Assembly: GCA_905215065.1 (NCBI GenBank)
Contig: CAJMOF010000008.1
Location: 62,001-126,000, forward strand
Origin: an uncultured bacterium
GTDB taxonomy: Bacteria; Actinomycetota; Coriobacteriia; Coriobacteriales; Coriobacteriaceae
Length of the DNA: 64,000 nucleotides
Reading direction: 5' to 3'
Made by a program: the position numbers and the translations under genes. Under the pieces are notes generated by a model that was not told where the DNA came from, searched no databases, and saw only the letters and a list, made by a program, of their open reading frames with translations. Shown one piece after another: positions 51,255 to 59,801 of this stretch (position 1 is its first letter; each line of letters opens with the position of its first letter).

Positions 51255-53556
51255 GCAGACCAGCTCCCTTCAGAGCATCGGTAAGTGCGGAACGCGTGTC
51301 GTCTGCCATGGGGCACAGCGGCATGCGATAGTTTGCCTCGATCATGCCCATCTGGGCGAGGGCTTCTTTGACGGGGATGGGGTTGACCTCGCTAAAGAGG
51401 GCGTTGATGAGCGGCTGGCCGGCAATCTGGATATCGCGGGCGCGCTCCACGTCACCGTCCAGATAGGCGCGGCACATGTCGTGCACGAGCTGCGGCTGAA
51501 TGTCTGCCCACACGCTGATGGTGCCCGAGGCGCCCAGGCTCATGAGCGGCACGGTGAGCGCGTCTTCGCCCGAGTACATGCGGAAGTCATCGGACAGCAG
51601 GTGGGCGATCTTGGCCGCGTAGGCGACGTTGCCCGAGGCTTCCTTAATGCCCATGATGTTGGGGTGCGCGGCCAAGCGCTCTACGTTGCGCACGCTGATG
51701 CCGCAGCCGCAGCGGCCGGGGATGTTGTACAGGATGCAGGGGATATCTACGGCATCCGCGACGGTCTTAAAGTGCTGGTAGATGCCCTCCTCGTTGGACT
51801 TGTTGTAGTAGGGGGTAATGAGCAGCAGGCCGTCGGCGCCCAGGCCTTGGTAGGTGAGCGACTTGGTGAGCATGGTTTGCGTGGAGTTGGAGCCCGAGCC
51901 GGCGATGACGGGGACGCGGCCTGCAACCTGCTTGACCACGGCGGCGACAACGGAGTTGTCCTCGTCGTCGGTCATCGTGGCACTCTCGCCGGTGGTGCCC
52001 AGGGTGAGGATGGCGTCGGTGCCATTTTGCAGGTGGAAATCGATAAGGCGCTCGAGCGCGTCAAAGTCGACGCTGCCGTCCTTTTTAAACGGCGTAACAA
52101 GGGCGACGATCGAGCCCTCGAGATTGCGGATGTCCATGTTCTTCTCCTTCGCTTCCGCGATCTGGATGCGTTTGTTCCACTGAGCGGCGACGGCCAGGCG
52201 TTCGTCCTGGGCGCGGCGACGGGCGCTTTCGGCACGCGACTTGGCCAGCAGCTCTCGGCCGCACGGCAGCACATCGAGTGTGGCAAAGTAATCGCCCGGG
52301 CGCTCAGCACGGCGGATGAGGTCGGCCGAGCCATCGGGGCGCAGCAGCACCTCGGCGGAGCGCAGACGGCCGTTGTAGTTGTAGCCCATGGAGTAGCCAT
52401 GCGCGCCGGTATCGTGGATCACGAGCAGGTCGCCCATGTCGATATGCGGCAGCTCGCGATCGATGGCGAACTTATCGTTGTTCTCGCATAAGTTGCCCGT
52501 GATGTCGTACGTGTCCGTGACGGGTGCCGCAGTCTTGTCGGCGCCACCCGGCTGGCCCATCACCGTAATGTGGTGGTAGGCACCATACATGGCAGGGCGG
52601 ATCAGATCGACGGCGCTTGCGTCGACACCGATATAGTCCTTGTAGATTTGCTTCTCGTGGATGGCCTTGGTGACCAGGCAGCCGTAGGGGCCCATCATAA
52701 AGCGGCCCATCTCGGTGCGGATGGCCACATCGCCCATGCCGGCGGGAACCAGGATCTCGTCGTATGCCGCGTGCACTCCCTCGCCGATGGCGTGAATGTC
52801 GTTGGCCTGCTGCTCGGGCAGGTAGGGGATGCCGACGCCGCCGGATAGATTGATGAAGGCGACGTGTGCGCCGGTCTCGCGCTCCAGGCGCACTGCAAGC
52901 TCAAAGAGGATGCGCGCAAGCTTGGGGTAGTAGTCGTTGGTGACGGTGTTGCTGGCAAGGAATGCGTGGATGCCAAAGTCCTCAGCGCCCTTGGCCTTGA
53001 ACATGCGGAAGGCCTCGAAGAGCTGCTCGGTGGTCATGCCATATTTGGAGTCGCCCGGGTTGTCCATGATGCCGTTGGAGAGCTGGAACAGGCCGCCCGG
53101 ATTAAAGCGGCAGCTGACCGTCTTGGGGATGGGCCCTGCGACGCGCTCAAAGAACTCGATGTGGCTGATGTCGTCAAAGTTGACGATGGCGCCCAGCTTG
53201 TCGGCGAGCTCAAAGTCGGCAGCTGGCGTGTCGTTAGACGAGAACATGATGTCGTGTCCCGTGATGCCCAGCGAGCGGGCAATCATGAGCTCGGTATAGC
53301 TCGAGCAATCGCAGCCGCAGCCGTATTCGTTGAGAATGGAGATGAGCGCCGGGTTGGGGTTGGCCTTGACGGCAAAGTATTCCTTAAAGCCCGGGTTCCA
53401 TGCAAAGGCGTCGCGCACTTCTTGCATGTTGCGGCGGATGCCCGCCTCGTCGTATAGATGAAACGGCGTGGGGAACTGCTCGACGATATGCTCGAGCGTT
53501 ACCTTGTCCACAAACGGCTGTTTGGCCGCATATGCCTCGTTGGGGGTCAATGCCAT
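51247..53556 (-). CDS. lysA-dapA: LysA-DapA fusion: diaminopimelate decarboxylase and dihydrodipicolinate synthase
   Basis: A single uninterrupted frame of 769 codons. Residues 1-445 are diaminopimelate decarboxylase (PLP lysine in FAVKANPNPALIS; INLSGGVGIPY; NLCENNDKFA near the end). Residues 446-473 are a charged linker. Residues 474-769 are DapA, complete from its normal start MDIRNLEGSIVALVTPF, with GTTGESATM, LYNIPGRCG and the Schiff-base lysine in MGIKEASGN. The internal Met at 52137 is preceded by AAGGAG at ideal spacing, so free DapA may also be made. These are the first and last enzymes of the pathway, joined by loss of a stop codon. A lysine riboswitch lies upstream. Confidence 0.9.
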   Translation of the reverse strand: MALTPNEAYAAKQPFVDKVTLEHIVEQFPTPFHLYDEAGIRRNMQEVRDAFAWNPGFKEYFAVKANPNPALISILNEYGCGCDCSSYTELMIARSLGITGHDIMFSSNDTPAADFELADKLGAIVNFDDISHIEFFERVAGPIPKTVSCRFNPGGLFQLSNGIMDNPGDSKYGMTTEQLFEAFRMFKAKGAEDFGIHAFLASNTVTNDYYPKLARILFELAVRLERETGAHVAFINLSGGVGIPYLPEQQANDIHAIGEGVHAAYDEILVPAGMGDVAIRTEMGRFMMGPYGCLVTKAIHEKQIYKDYIGVDASAVDLIRPAMYGAYHHITVMGQPGGADKTAAPVTDTYDITGNLCENNDKFAIDRELPHIDMGDLLVIHDTGAHGYSMGYNYNGRLRSAEVLLRPDGSADLIRRAERPGDYFATLDVLPCGRELLAKSRAESARRRAQDERLAVAAQWNKRIQIAEAKEKNMDIRNLEGSIVALVTPFKKDGSVDFDALERLIDFHLQNGTDAILTLGTTGESATMTDDEDNSVVAAVVKQVAGRVPVIAGSGSNSTQTMLTKSLTYQGLGADGLLLITPYYNKSNEEGIYQHFKTVADAVDIPCILYNIPGRCGCGISVRNVERLAAHPNIMGIKEASGNVAYAAKIAHLLSDDFRMYSGEDALTVPLMSLGASGTISVWADIQPQLVHDMCRAYLDGDVERARDIQIAGQPLINALFSEVNPIPVKEALAQMGMIEANYRMPLCPMADDTRSALTDALKGAGLLD

Positions 53557-53626
53557 GTCCCGTAAACCTCGCTATCCAGACGGCGCCATCTGCGCATCGA
53601 ATCCGCATAGCGTGGACCCAATGTCC

Positions 53627-53785
53627 GGATAGCGCTCCCGCATTGCTGCAGACAGTCCTGCGGGTGTTTCCCGCAGGCCCACCAGGTTGTTCGTGCCCGA
53701 AAAACCCAGTTCGGCGGGTTTCGCCTCCCCACGGGGTCAAAGCCTGCCGGCTCGCCCGCGGTTCTTCGTGCCCGCGCCTCTATCA
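53627..53785 (-). ncRNA. lysine riboswitch (L box)
   Basis: Read on the minus strand the element starts GATAGAGGCGCG and ends GGGAGCGCTATCC, closing the P1 stem. Between them are the conserved GGGGAGGCG...CGCCGAA, CTGG and ACTGTC segments of the L box. It lies 70 bases before the lysA-dapA start. The 3' strand of P1, CGCTATCC, is exactly complementary to GGATAGCG (53577-53570) located just before the start codon, so ligand-dependent pairing near the ribosome binding site is the probable switch. It controls the lysA-dapA-dapB-dapH operon. Confidence 0.9.
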
Positions 53786-53935
53786 AGTGGTAAAGACCCT
53801 ACCACGTTGCACTTTACCAAACAAGAGTATTCGTATATAACGTTTAAAAAATGCAAGGATATGCTGGAAATAAGGGTGTAGCAATCTTGCGGCACAATAG
53901 ATGGCAACCGACGCGCACCCATGAAAGGAACCTCT

Positions 53936-55123
53936 ATGACCGAGCTCCAAGAACTCCGTCGTTATCGTCGCGACCTGCACCGCATTCCGGAGCTCGACTT
54001 CGATCTTCCGCAGACTATCGCCTATATTGAGGGCGTGTTGGCGCCGCTCGCCTGCGAGGTGACCCATCCGTGTCCCAGCTGCGTCTGCGCCTTCTTCGAT
54101 GCCGGCACGGGCGCCGTGCATGCCACGGCGATTCGCGCCGACATGGACGCCCTGCCCATCGCGGAGGCAACGGGCGCGGCCTTTGCCTCGACGCATCCCG
54201 GTAAGATGCATGCGTGCGGTCACGATGGTCACATGGCCATGGCGCTTGCGGCGGCAACCTTCGTCGACCGTACGATCCGTGAGCAGCCGGGCGCCATTAA
54301 GCGCAATGTGCTCTTTGTGTTTCAGCCGGCCGAGGAGACGACTGGTGGCGCCAAGACGGTGTGCGAGAGCGGCGTATTCGAGCGCTACGGGGCGGATCGC
54401 ATCTTTGGCTTCCACGTATGGCCCGATTTGCCCGCCGGCACGTTGGCGAGCTGTTCCGGTCCGCTGCTGGCGCGCTCAAGCGAGACGCACGTGCACATTC
54501 ACGGGACAAGCATCCATATCGCCAAGACCTACGGCGTTCCCGTAAACGAATCGCACGATGCCGCGTTGGCGGCAGCGAAGTTTTTGGTTGCCGAGCGCGA
54601 GCTGATGGACGAGCTGGGCACCGACGAGCCCTGTATCGGCAAGTTTGGCCTGCTGCAGGCCGGTACCGTCTGCAATGCGGTGGCGGGGGAGGCCCATGTT
54701 GCCGGCAGTCTGCGCGTGTTTACGGACGACATGTTCGACCGTGCGCGTGAGGGCGTGCGCCGTGTACTCGACGAGGCATGCGCTGCAACGGGCTGCACGT
54801 ACGATCTCGACTTTGCCGAGGGCTATCCGCCGGTCGATAACGACCCCGAGTTATTTGGCAGCGTCGCGCCTGCCTTGCCCGAGCTGCAGCTCGTGGACGA
54901 GCCGCTGCTGATTGCCGAGGATTTCGCGTTCTATCAGCGCCATCTGCCGGGCGTGTTCTTCCTGCTGGGCACGGGCGTGCCGGAGGGACAAGAAAACCCG
55001 AGCGATTCGGATGGCTGCCCTGCCTATGCCACAAGCGCCCTGCATACCGATACCATGCTCTTTGACGAGGAAATCCTACTCAAAGGCCTCGATGTCTACA
55101 AACGACTGCTTGTGATGGAGTGA
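53936..55123 (+). CDS. M20 amidohydrolase, probable N-acetyl-diaminopimelate deacetylase
   Basis: A 395-residue M20D-family metallohydrolase. The zinc and catalytic motifs are RADMDALPIAEATG, HACGHDGHMAMAL and FQPAEETTGGAKTV; FHVWPDLPAG and SALHTDTM provide further ligands. Members include YkuR, the N-acetyl-DAP deacetylase that follows DapH, and hippurate hydrolases. Divergent placement from the dapH-containing operon favours the DAP role. Start at ATG 53936 after AAAGGAAC. It overlaps the next small gene's leader. Confidence 0.85.
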   Translation: MTELQELRRYRRDLHRIPELDFDLPQTIAYIEGVLAPLACEVTHPCPSCVCAFFDAGTGAVHATAIRADMDALPIAEATGAAFASTHPGKMHACGHDGHMAMALAAATFVDRTIREQPGAIKRNVLFVFQPAEETTGGAKTVCESGVFERYGADRIFGFHVWPDLPAGTLASCSGPLLARSSETHVHIHGTSIHIAKTYGVPVNESHDAALAAAKFLVAERELMDELGTDEPCIGKFGLLQAGTVCNAVAGEAHVAGSLRVFTDDMFDRAREGVRRVLDEACAATGCTYDLDFAEGYPPVDNDPELFGSVAPALPELQLVDEPLLIAEDFAFYQRHLPGVFFLLGTGVPEGQENPSDSDGCPAYATSALHTDTMLFDEEILLKGLDVYKRLLVME

Positions 55124-55125
55124 CG

Positions 55126-55449
55126 ATGAGGCGACGTCGGCAATCAGCCGTATATAGTCCGGGTGGATGCGGGTGCGGTTTGCTGCTGCTTCCGGTCATC
55201 GCTGTGAGCATTGGCGTGATGTTTGCGCTTGCCGGGCTGGCCGCAGCGGCACTCGTGTTGCTGATTGTGGCCATCGGCGTGACGGTCTGGCTGTGCCGCT
55301 CTCGCGAGCAACGCCGTGCCGATGGTAAAACCGATGTTGGATGGACCATCTTTTTAGTCGTCGCCTACCTATTGAGCATCAGCTATTTAGTTTTCTTTAT
55401 CCTGTTGCTTGTGAGTACCTTTACCGGGGAATCCGTCACGTTGGGTTGA
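55126..55449 (+). CDS. small membrane protein
   Basis: A 107-residue protein with three likely membrane helices (about residues 18-38, 40-58 and 75-98) and a basic N-terminus MRRRRQSAVYSPGGCGCG. ATG 55126 lies two bases after the stop of the M20 gene, with ATGGAG upstream inside that gene, so it is co-translated. No family is recognised. The 164 bases that follow show no gene. Confidence 0.65.
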   Translation: MRRRRQSAVYSPGGCGCGLLLLPVIAVSIGVMFALAGLAAAALVLLIVAIGVTVWLCRSREQRRADGKTDVGWTIFLVVAYLLSISYLVFFILLLVSTFTGESVTLG

Positions 55450-55613
55450 TGCACTGCCAGCAGACGGTTGCGCAAAGTGCGTTTGCTCGGCGTTCGGATA
55501 ACCGCATTGGCCGTTTACCGCAACTTTAGCTCTCAGCTAATGAATTCAAGTTTAATCCTTCCTACGATGTGCTGTGTGCCGGCACGGTAGCCGGATAGAT
55601 GGAAGGATGCATG

Positions 55614-56156
55614 ATGAAAAAGCTCGAAAACGAAGTGCTGCTGAGCCGTCGCGCTGCACTTGGCGCATTCGCCACTGTTGCCTTGGGGACTGCCAGTCTT
55701 CTTGCCGGTTGCGGTAGCGATAAGACGACCGTCACCGAGGACGCCGGCGACGCAGATAAGAAGGAGGAGTCGAAAAAGGAAGAGCAGCCTACGACCGACC
55801 TGGCCGTCGGCACGTCTGTTACCACGGCTGCCGGTCTTTCCGTTACTGTCGATTCCGTGCAGACCGGGCTTACCAATTTTGACGGTTCGACCATGACGGG
55901 CATTCACGTCACGTACGTCAACAATGGCGATGAGGGCGCGGATTACAATGTCTACGACTGGAAGGGCGAGGACGCCAACGGCGCCCAGCAGAACCAAGGC
56001 TATTACAGCGAAGGCTCTGACGAGCTGCAGTCTGGCACCCTTGCCGCCGGCGGCTCCGTTGCGGGCAATATTTACTTTGACGGCGACATCAAGAAGGCCC
56101 TGTATTTTGCCAACATGCTCGAAAAGACCGTGACTGCTAGCTGGGTGCTTGCTTAG
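55614..56156 (+). CDS. DUF4352-like lipoprotein with Tat-type signal
   Basis: A 180-residue lipoprotein. The signal has a twin arginine (LLSRRAALGAFATVALGTAS) and a lipobox LLAGC, then an acidic/lysine-rich linker and an immunoglobulin-like domain (about residues 60-180: TAAGLSVTVDSVQ, GIHVTYVNNGDEGADYNVYDW, GNIYFDGD) typical of DUF4352 proteins. The domain is thought to bind other exported molecules; the function is unknown. ATG 55614 is spaced six bases from GGAAGG. Confidence 0.75.
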   Translation: MKKLENEVLLSRRAALGAFATVALGTASLLAGCGSDKTTVTEDAGDADKKEESKKEEQPTTDLAVGTSVTTAAGLSVTVDSVQTGLTNFDGSTMTGIHVTYVNNGDEGADYNVYDWKGEDANGAQQNQGYYSEGSDELQSGTLAAGGSVAGNIYFDGDIKKALYFANMLEKTVTASWVLA

Positions 56157-56194
56157 CGTGTTGATGCCGTTGGGTCGTTTGGAGGTGAGGCCGC

Positions 56195-56617
56195 GTGCCC
56201 GATAAAAAGCTGACGGACGAGTTGCTCAACGAGCTTCTTGATGCGCCAAGTATCGATGGCTATATCAAGGAACACGACTTTGCCGCCCCGTCGCTTTCGG
56301 ATTACTTAAAGCAGTTGCTGCAAGAGAAGGGGCTCGAGCGTTCGCGCGTGGTGCGTATGGCCGACCTCAACGAGACTTTTGGCTATCAGATCTTTACCGG
56401 TTCGCGCAATCCGAGCCGTAATAAGGTGCTGCAGATTGCCTTTGCGATGGCGTTGACGCTCAAGGAGACCAACCGCGCTCTGACAGCTGCCGGGGTAAGC
56501 GTCCTCAACTGCAAGGACCGTCGCGATGCAATCATTATCTTTTGCATCGACCGTGGCTGTAGCCTCCAAAAGGTCAATAAAGAGCTGTATCGCTTTGGCG
56601 AGGAAACGGTGAGTTAG
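56195..56617 (+). CDS. helix-turn-helix protein preceding the kinase gene
   Basis: A 140-residue protein with a central XRE-like helix-turn-helix: LSDYLKQLLQEKGLERSRVVR, then ETFGYQIFTGSRNPSRNKVL and LQIAFAMALTLKETNRAL. The flanking parts are charged. GTG 56195 follows GGAGGTGAGG. The gene lies 99 bases before a membrane Ser/Thr kinase, a frequent pairing in Coriobacteriia and Clostridia; it may be a phosphorylation target or a co-regulator. A GCGGACA/TGTCCGC hairpin lies between the two. Confidence 0.75.
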   Translation: MPDKKLTDELLNELLDAPSIDGYIKEHDFAAPSLSDYLKQLLQEKGLERSRVVRMADLNETFGYQIFTGSRNPSRNKVLQIAFAMALTLKETNRALTAAGVSVLNCKDRRDAIIIFCIDRGCSLQKVNKELYRFGEETVS

Positions 56618-56716
56618 TGGCCGATGGCTGAGCCGGCGGTGTCACCAGAACAACCATGCAAACGAACGGGGTGCGGACAACATGGGGTGTCCGCGCCCTG
56701 CGTTATGATGGACGCT

Positions 56717-58084
56717 ATGGATACTCAGAGCCCAACATATTCCGATGATGAGCTGACTGCTTCGCTTGTCGAGCATTTGGCGTCGCTCGACCGCGATGAC
56801 AGCTATCGTGTGGAGCGCGTGCTCAAGCTCTCGGATGTCGAGACGACCGAACTCGTCTATTTTGAGGGCTCTGGTGGCGGGTCTCTCGGCCCCTTTGTCC
56901 GCAAGCGCATCGATGCTTCGGTGCAGATTGGCGGAGCATATGAGCGCCTGTTTGTGGCCCAGCGCGCCGGTCGTCGTTTTGAGCACTTGCCCCGAATCGT
57001 CGATTGCCGCCGTGTGGGCGACGAGCTCGACGTGGTGATGGAGTATGTCGAAGGCGAGACACTCGAGGCGTTGGTGGGACGCTTGGGGGCGACGCCCGAT
57101 TATGCCCGCGGGCTGTATCCCGTTTTGTGTGAAGCGGTGGGCGAGCTGCATGCTGGTTTTGCAGCTGCGGGGGAGTCGGGGGTACCGGTAATCCACCGCG
57201 ACCTTAAACCCTCGAACATCATCGTATCGGGCGTGAGGTATGCGGCCGATGCTGGCATGACCTTCTCGTCGCTGGTGATTATCGACCTGGGAATCGCGCG
57301 GGTGTGGCGTGACGGGGCCGATGCCGACACGGTTAAGTTTGGAACGCGACTCTATGCGCCACCCGAGCAATATGGTTTTGGGCAGACGAGCGTGCGCAGC
57401 GATGTCTATGCGCTCGGCGCGCTTCTGTTCTTTTGTCTGACGGGGGCTGACCCTAAGCCGGGTCAGAATATGCGCGAGCAATGCGAGGCGTGCGACGTCC
57501 CCGCGGCGCTGGCTGATGTCATTTGCATGGCCATGGCGCTCGATCCGGCCAAGCGCTTTGCAAGTGCCGAGGCGCTCGGACACGCTGCGCGCGCGGCATA
57601 CGGGCTGTGTCTGCCTGAGCCTGGCTCGAATAGCACGACGGCGCCTTCAATGGCGCAGGCTGCTCCGCAAATGGCGCCGTCTTCCGGGCGGCGGCCCAAG
57701 GAAGTCTCTTCGGTGACTCCTCGCCGCAAGAGCCTGCTTTCACGGATCCCGGAACCCATTGGGCGTATATGGAACGGCATGATCTATGCGGCAACCTTGC
57801 TGCTACTGGTCGGAAGCCATTTTGCCGTATTCCAGCCCACGGGAGCCAACCGCAGCTATCCAACGTGGTTTTTGGCCCTTGAGTATTTTCTTATGGTCGA
57901 TGGCATGGTGGTGCTCATCTCGTTTGGCATGCTCGACCGCCGCAGGCTTCGGCGCCGCTTTCCCGTGCTTGATCGTTATCGGGGCCGTGAGTTTGTCACG
58001 CTGTGGCTTAAGGCGCTGGGAATTATGTGCGTCATCATGATCGTGATTATTGCCGTCGGCAACGCAACCGGCATAGTCGCTTAA
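56717..58084 (+). CDS. membrane serine/threonine protein kinase
   Basis: A 455-residue Hanks-type kinase. Visible subdomains: the ATP lysine in LGPFVRKRIDA, VMEYVEGETLEALV, the catalytic loop VIHRDLKPSNIIV, the metal motif IIDLGIAR (DLG in place of DFG) and GTRLYAPPEQYG in the activation segment. After a Ser/Pro-rich linker there are two membrane helices (about residues 350-375 and 390-412) and a third near the end. It may sense envelope signals, but no PASTA repeats are present. Several ATGs lie together; 56717 is closest to a TGATGGA site. The hairpin upstream may separate it from the HTH gene. Confidence 0.88.
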   Translation: MDTQSPTYSDDELTASLVEHLASLDRDDSYRVERVLKLSDVETTELVYFEGSGGGSLGPFVRKRIDASVQIGGAYERLFVAQRAGRRFEHLPRIVDCRRVGDELDVVMEYVEGETLEALVGRLGATPDYARGLYPVLCEAVGELHAGFAAAGESGVPVIHRDLKPSNIIVSGVRYAADAGMTFSSLVIIDLGIARVWRDGADADTVKFGTRLYAPPEQYGFGQTSVRSDVYALGALLFFCLTGADPKPGQNMREQCEACDVPAALADVICMAMALDPAKRFASAEALGHAARAAYGLCLPEPGSNSTTAPSMAQAAPQMAPSSGRRPKEVSSVTPRRKSLLSRIPEPIGRIWNGMIYAATLLLLVGSHFAVFQPTGANRSYPTWFLALEYFLMVDGMVVLISFGMLDRRRLRRRFPVLDRYRGREFVTLWLKALGIMCVIMIVIIAVGNATGIVA

Positions 58085-58104
58085 TGCAATGTACCGCTAT
58101 AAGA

Positions 58105-58128
58105 AAAGGGTCCCGATTGGGGCCCTTT
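58105..58128. terminator. terminator of the kinase gene
   Basis: AAAGGGTCCC and GGGGCCCTTT pair with a four-base loop. It is part of the direct repeat shared with 59753-59857, where the same hairpin ends the cell-wall gene. Confidence 0.8.
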
Positions 58129-58139
58129 GCAGTAGCGCT

Positions 58140-58195
58140 TAAATGCGGTTCATCTGGTTGCAACCTTGTTGTACCACTCCTGCCTCGTGGGCGGG
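58140..58195 (-). pseudogene. fossil 3' end of a cell-wall gene
   Basis: The minus strand encodes PPTRQEWYNKVATR, a near-copy of the C-terminal PPTWQDWYNKVASQMNRI of the gene at 59802-60935, with a one-base deletion after the Ala codon. Together with the adjacent terminator (58101-58128) it forms a roughly 100-base direct repeat of 59753-59857. The rest of the gene is absent here. Confidence 0.75.
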
Positions 58196-58254
58196 GCGAG
58201 TGCCCATCGCCATAGGTGTTGTGACGGTTAAATTGCTCCGTGCTTCGAAGCGCC

Positions 58255-58346
58255 GTCAATTGTCACCACAGAATTCTGTCAATTGTCACCATAATTCGCC
58301 ATCAATCCTCACCACAAATTTCCGTCAATCGTCACCACACAGCTGG
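58255..58346 (+). repeat. four contiguous 23-base repeats before the ATPase gene
   Basis: GTCAATTGTCACCACAG-type units begin at 58255, 58278, 58301 and 58324, with an exact 23-base period and the shared core TCAATNNTCACCA. There are no spacers, so it is not a CRISPR array. The array ends at the probable -10 region (TAAAAT) and 38 bases before the start of the ATPase gene, consistent with an operator or iteron array. Confidence 0.8.
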
Positions 58347-58384
58347 TAAAATACCTAATATGGGTAAGTCAAGAAGGAGGCCGT

Positions 58385-59650
58385 GTGGATAGGTATGTAG
58401 ATAGATGCATCGATAAGGCAATCAGCCGTAATCTCAATATCTTCGGTGCGGTCCTCATTCAGGGTCCAAAGTGGTGCGGAAAGACTACTTCGGCTAGTCG
58501 TTTTGCTAATTCATCCTTGTCTCTTTCCGATCCGGCTGGAAATTTTTCCGCTCTCCAGCTGGCACGGATCGATCCGGCGCAAGCATTAGCAGGGCTATCT
58601 CCCAGGCTCATCGATGAATGGCAGGAAGAGCCGAAGCTGTGGGATGCCGTGCGTTTCGAGTGCGATGCAAGGAGGGGAGAATCCGGTCAGTTTATTCTTA
58701 CGGGTTCGGCAACGCCTCGGGATTCGATGCAGCCGATGCATAGCGGCGTTGGACGAATAGCTAGGTTGCGAATGGACACCATGACGATGTTCGAGCTTGG
58801 CGTTTCTTCTGGCGCGGTTTCGATTGGAACGCTTCTTTCCGGTTACCCTGCCAAGCAGGCTGTCGGGTCAATCTCCGGCATCGCCGGAATCGCCGATTTG
58901 CTGTGTCGTGGCGGTTGGCCTCAGGCGATGGGGAAAACGACTGACGATGCCATGCAGATAGCCGCTGCCTATGTTGATGGCGTATGCGAATCGGATGTTT
59001 CTAGAACTGATGGCGTTAAGCGCGATCCGGTCAAGGTCAGGTCTCTTTTGGCATCGCTAGCGCGGAATGAGTCGACGCTTGCTGGCTCAAAGTCTATTGA
59101 CAAAGATATCGGTACCGGCGTTTCGAAGAACTCGGTCTCCAGATACATGGACGCCCTGAGACGAATCAATATCGTCGACGATATCCCCGCTTGGCATCCA
59201 GCGCTCAGGTCTCCGGTGAAGCTGCGGCAGGGGGCGAAGAGGCATCTCACCGATCCTTCGCTTGCCGTTGCGCTGCTCGGAGCAAATCCGGAGTCGTTGG
59301 CATCTGACCCGAAGACACTGGGGTTGCTTTTCGAATCCCTCGTCCTGCATGACCTCAAGGTTTACGCCGCCGCAAATGACTCGTTGGTGTCCCATTACCA
59401 CGATGCCGACGATCTCGAGGTTGACGCAGTTATCCACAGGCGCGATGGAACTTGGATTGCCGTGGAGGTGAAGCTTGGAAGCCCTCAAATCCCCGAGGCA
59501 TCTGCAAATCTGCTTCGGCTGGAGCGAAAGCTGGTCGAGCGTGGCGAGAAGCCGCCTGTGGCAAAACTCATCATCATTGGGTTCGGCATGCCGGTTCATA
59601 CAACGCCCGATGGCATCATCGTTGCTCCCGTTGACACACTCGCGCCATAA
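58385..59650 (+). CDS. DUF4143 AAA-type ATPase
   Basis: A 421-residue protein. The N-terminal ATPase domain has Walker A LIQGPKWCGKTTSA and Walker B-like PRLIDEWQEEPKLWD, then the sensor ILTGSATPRD; the C-terminal DUF4143 region contains LLFESLVLHDLKVYA and a PD-(D/E)xK-like nuclease-type motif DLEVDAVIHRRDGTWIAVEVKLG. Such ATPases are widespread, mobile between genomes and of uncertain function. GTG 58385 follows AAGGAGG. The gene with its repeat array is enclosed by a direct repeat, suggesting insertion as a module. No partner gene is adjacent. Confidence 0.88.
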   Translation: MDRYVDRCIDKAISRNLNIFGAVLIQGPKWCGKTTSASRFANSSLSLSDPAGNFSALQLARIDPAQALAGLSPRLIDEWQEEPKLWDAVRFECDARRGESGQFILTGSATPRDSMQPMHSGVGRIARLRMDTMTMFELGVSSGAVSIGTLLSGYPAKQAVGSISGIAGIADLLCRGGWPQAMGKTTDDAMQIAAAYVDGVCESDVSRTDGVKRDPVKVRSLLASLARNESTLAGSKSIDKDIGTGVSKNSVSRYMDALRRINIVDDIPAWHPALRSPVKLRQGAKRHLTDPSLAVALLGANPESLASDPKTLGLLFESLVLHDLKVYAAANDSLVSHYHDADDLEVDAVIHRRDGTWIAVEVKLGSPQIPEASANLLRLERKLVERGEKPPVAKLIIIGFGMPVHTTPDGIIVAPVDTLAP

Positions 59651-59756
59651 CGTTGTGGTGGGATCACCTTGCCTTCGGAAGGGGTTTCAGTCTCAAGCGA
59701 CTTTTCCAACACTCACTTATGCCTGCATGCCAATTCTGGTCTAGCAAGGCCAAAGA

Positions 59757-59782
59757 AAAGGGGTCCCGTTTGGGGGCCCTTT
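59757..59782. terminator. terminator shared by convergent genes
   Basis: AAAGGGGTCCC and GGGGGCCCTTT pair around a four-base loop. It ends the cell-wall gene on the minus strand (stop at 59802) and can also stop transcription from the ATPase gene. Confidence 0.8.
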
Positions 59783-59801
59783 GCAGTTGAGGCTTGCGAG
59801 C

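Noticed and set aside
53783..54415. A 210-codon minus-strand frame overlapping the M20 gene and the riboswitch
   Set aside because: It is antisense to catalytic motifs of the M20 hydrolase and runs into the L-box region.
58255..58346. CRISPR array
   Set aside because: The four 23-base units are contiguous without spacers, and no cas gene is present; it is an iteron-type array.
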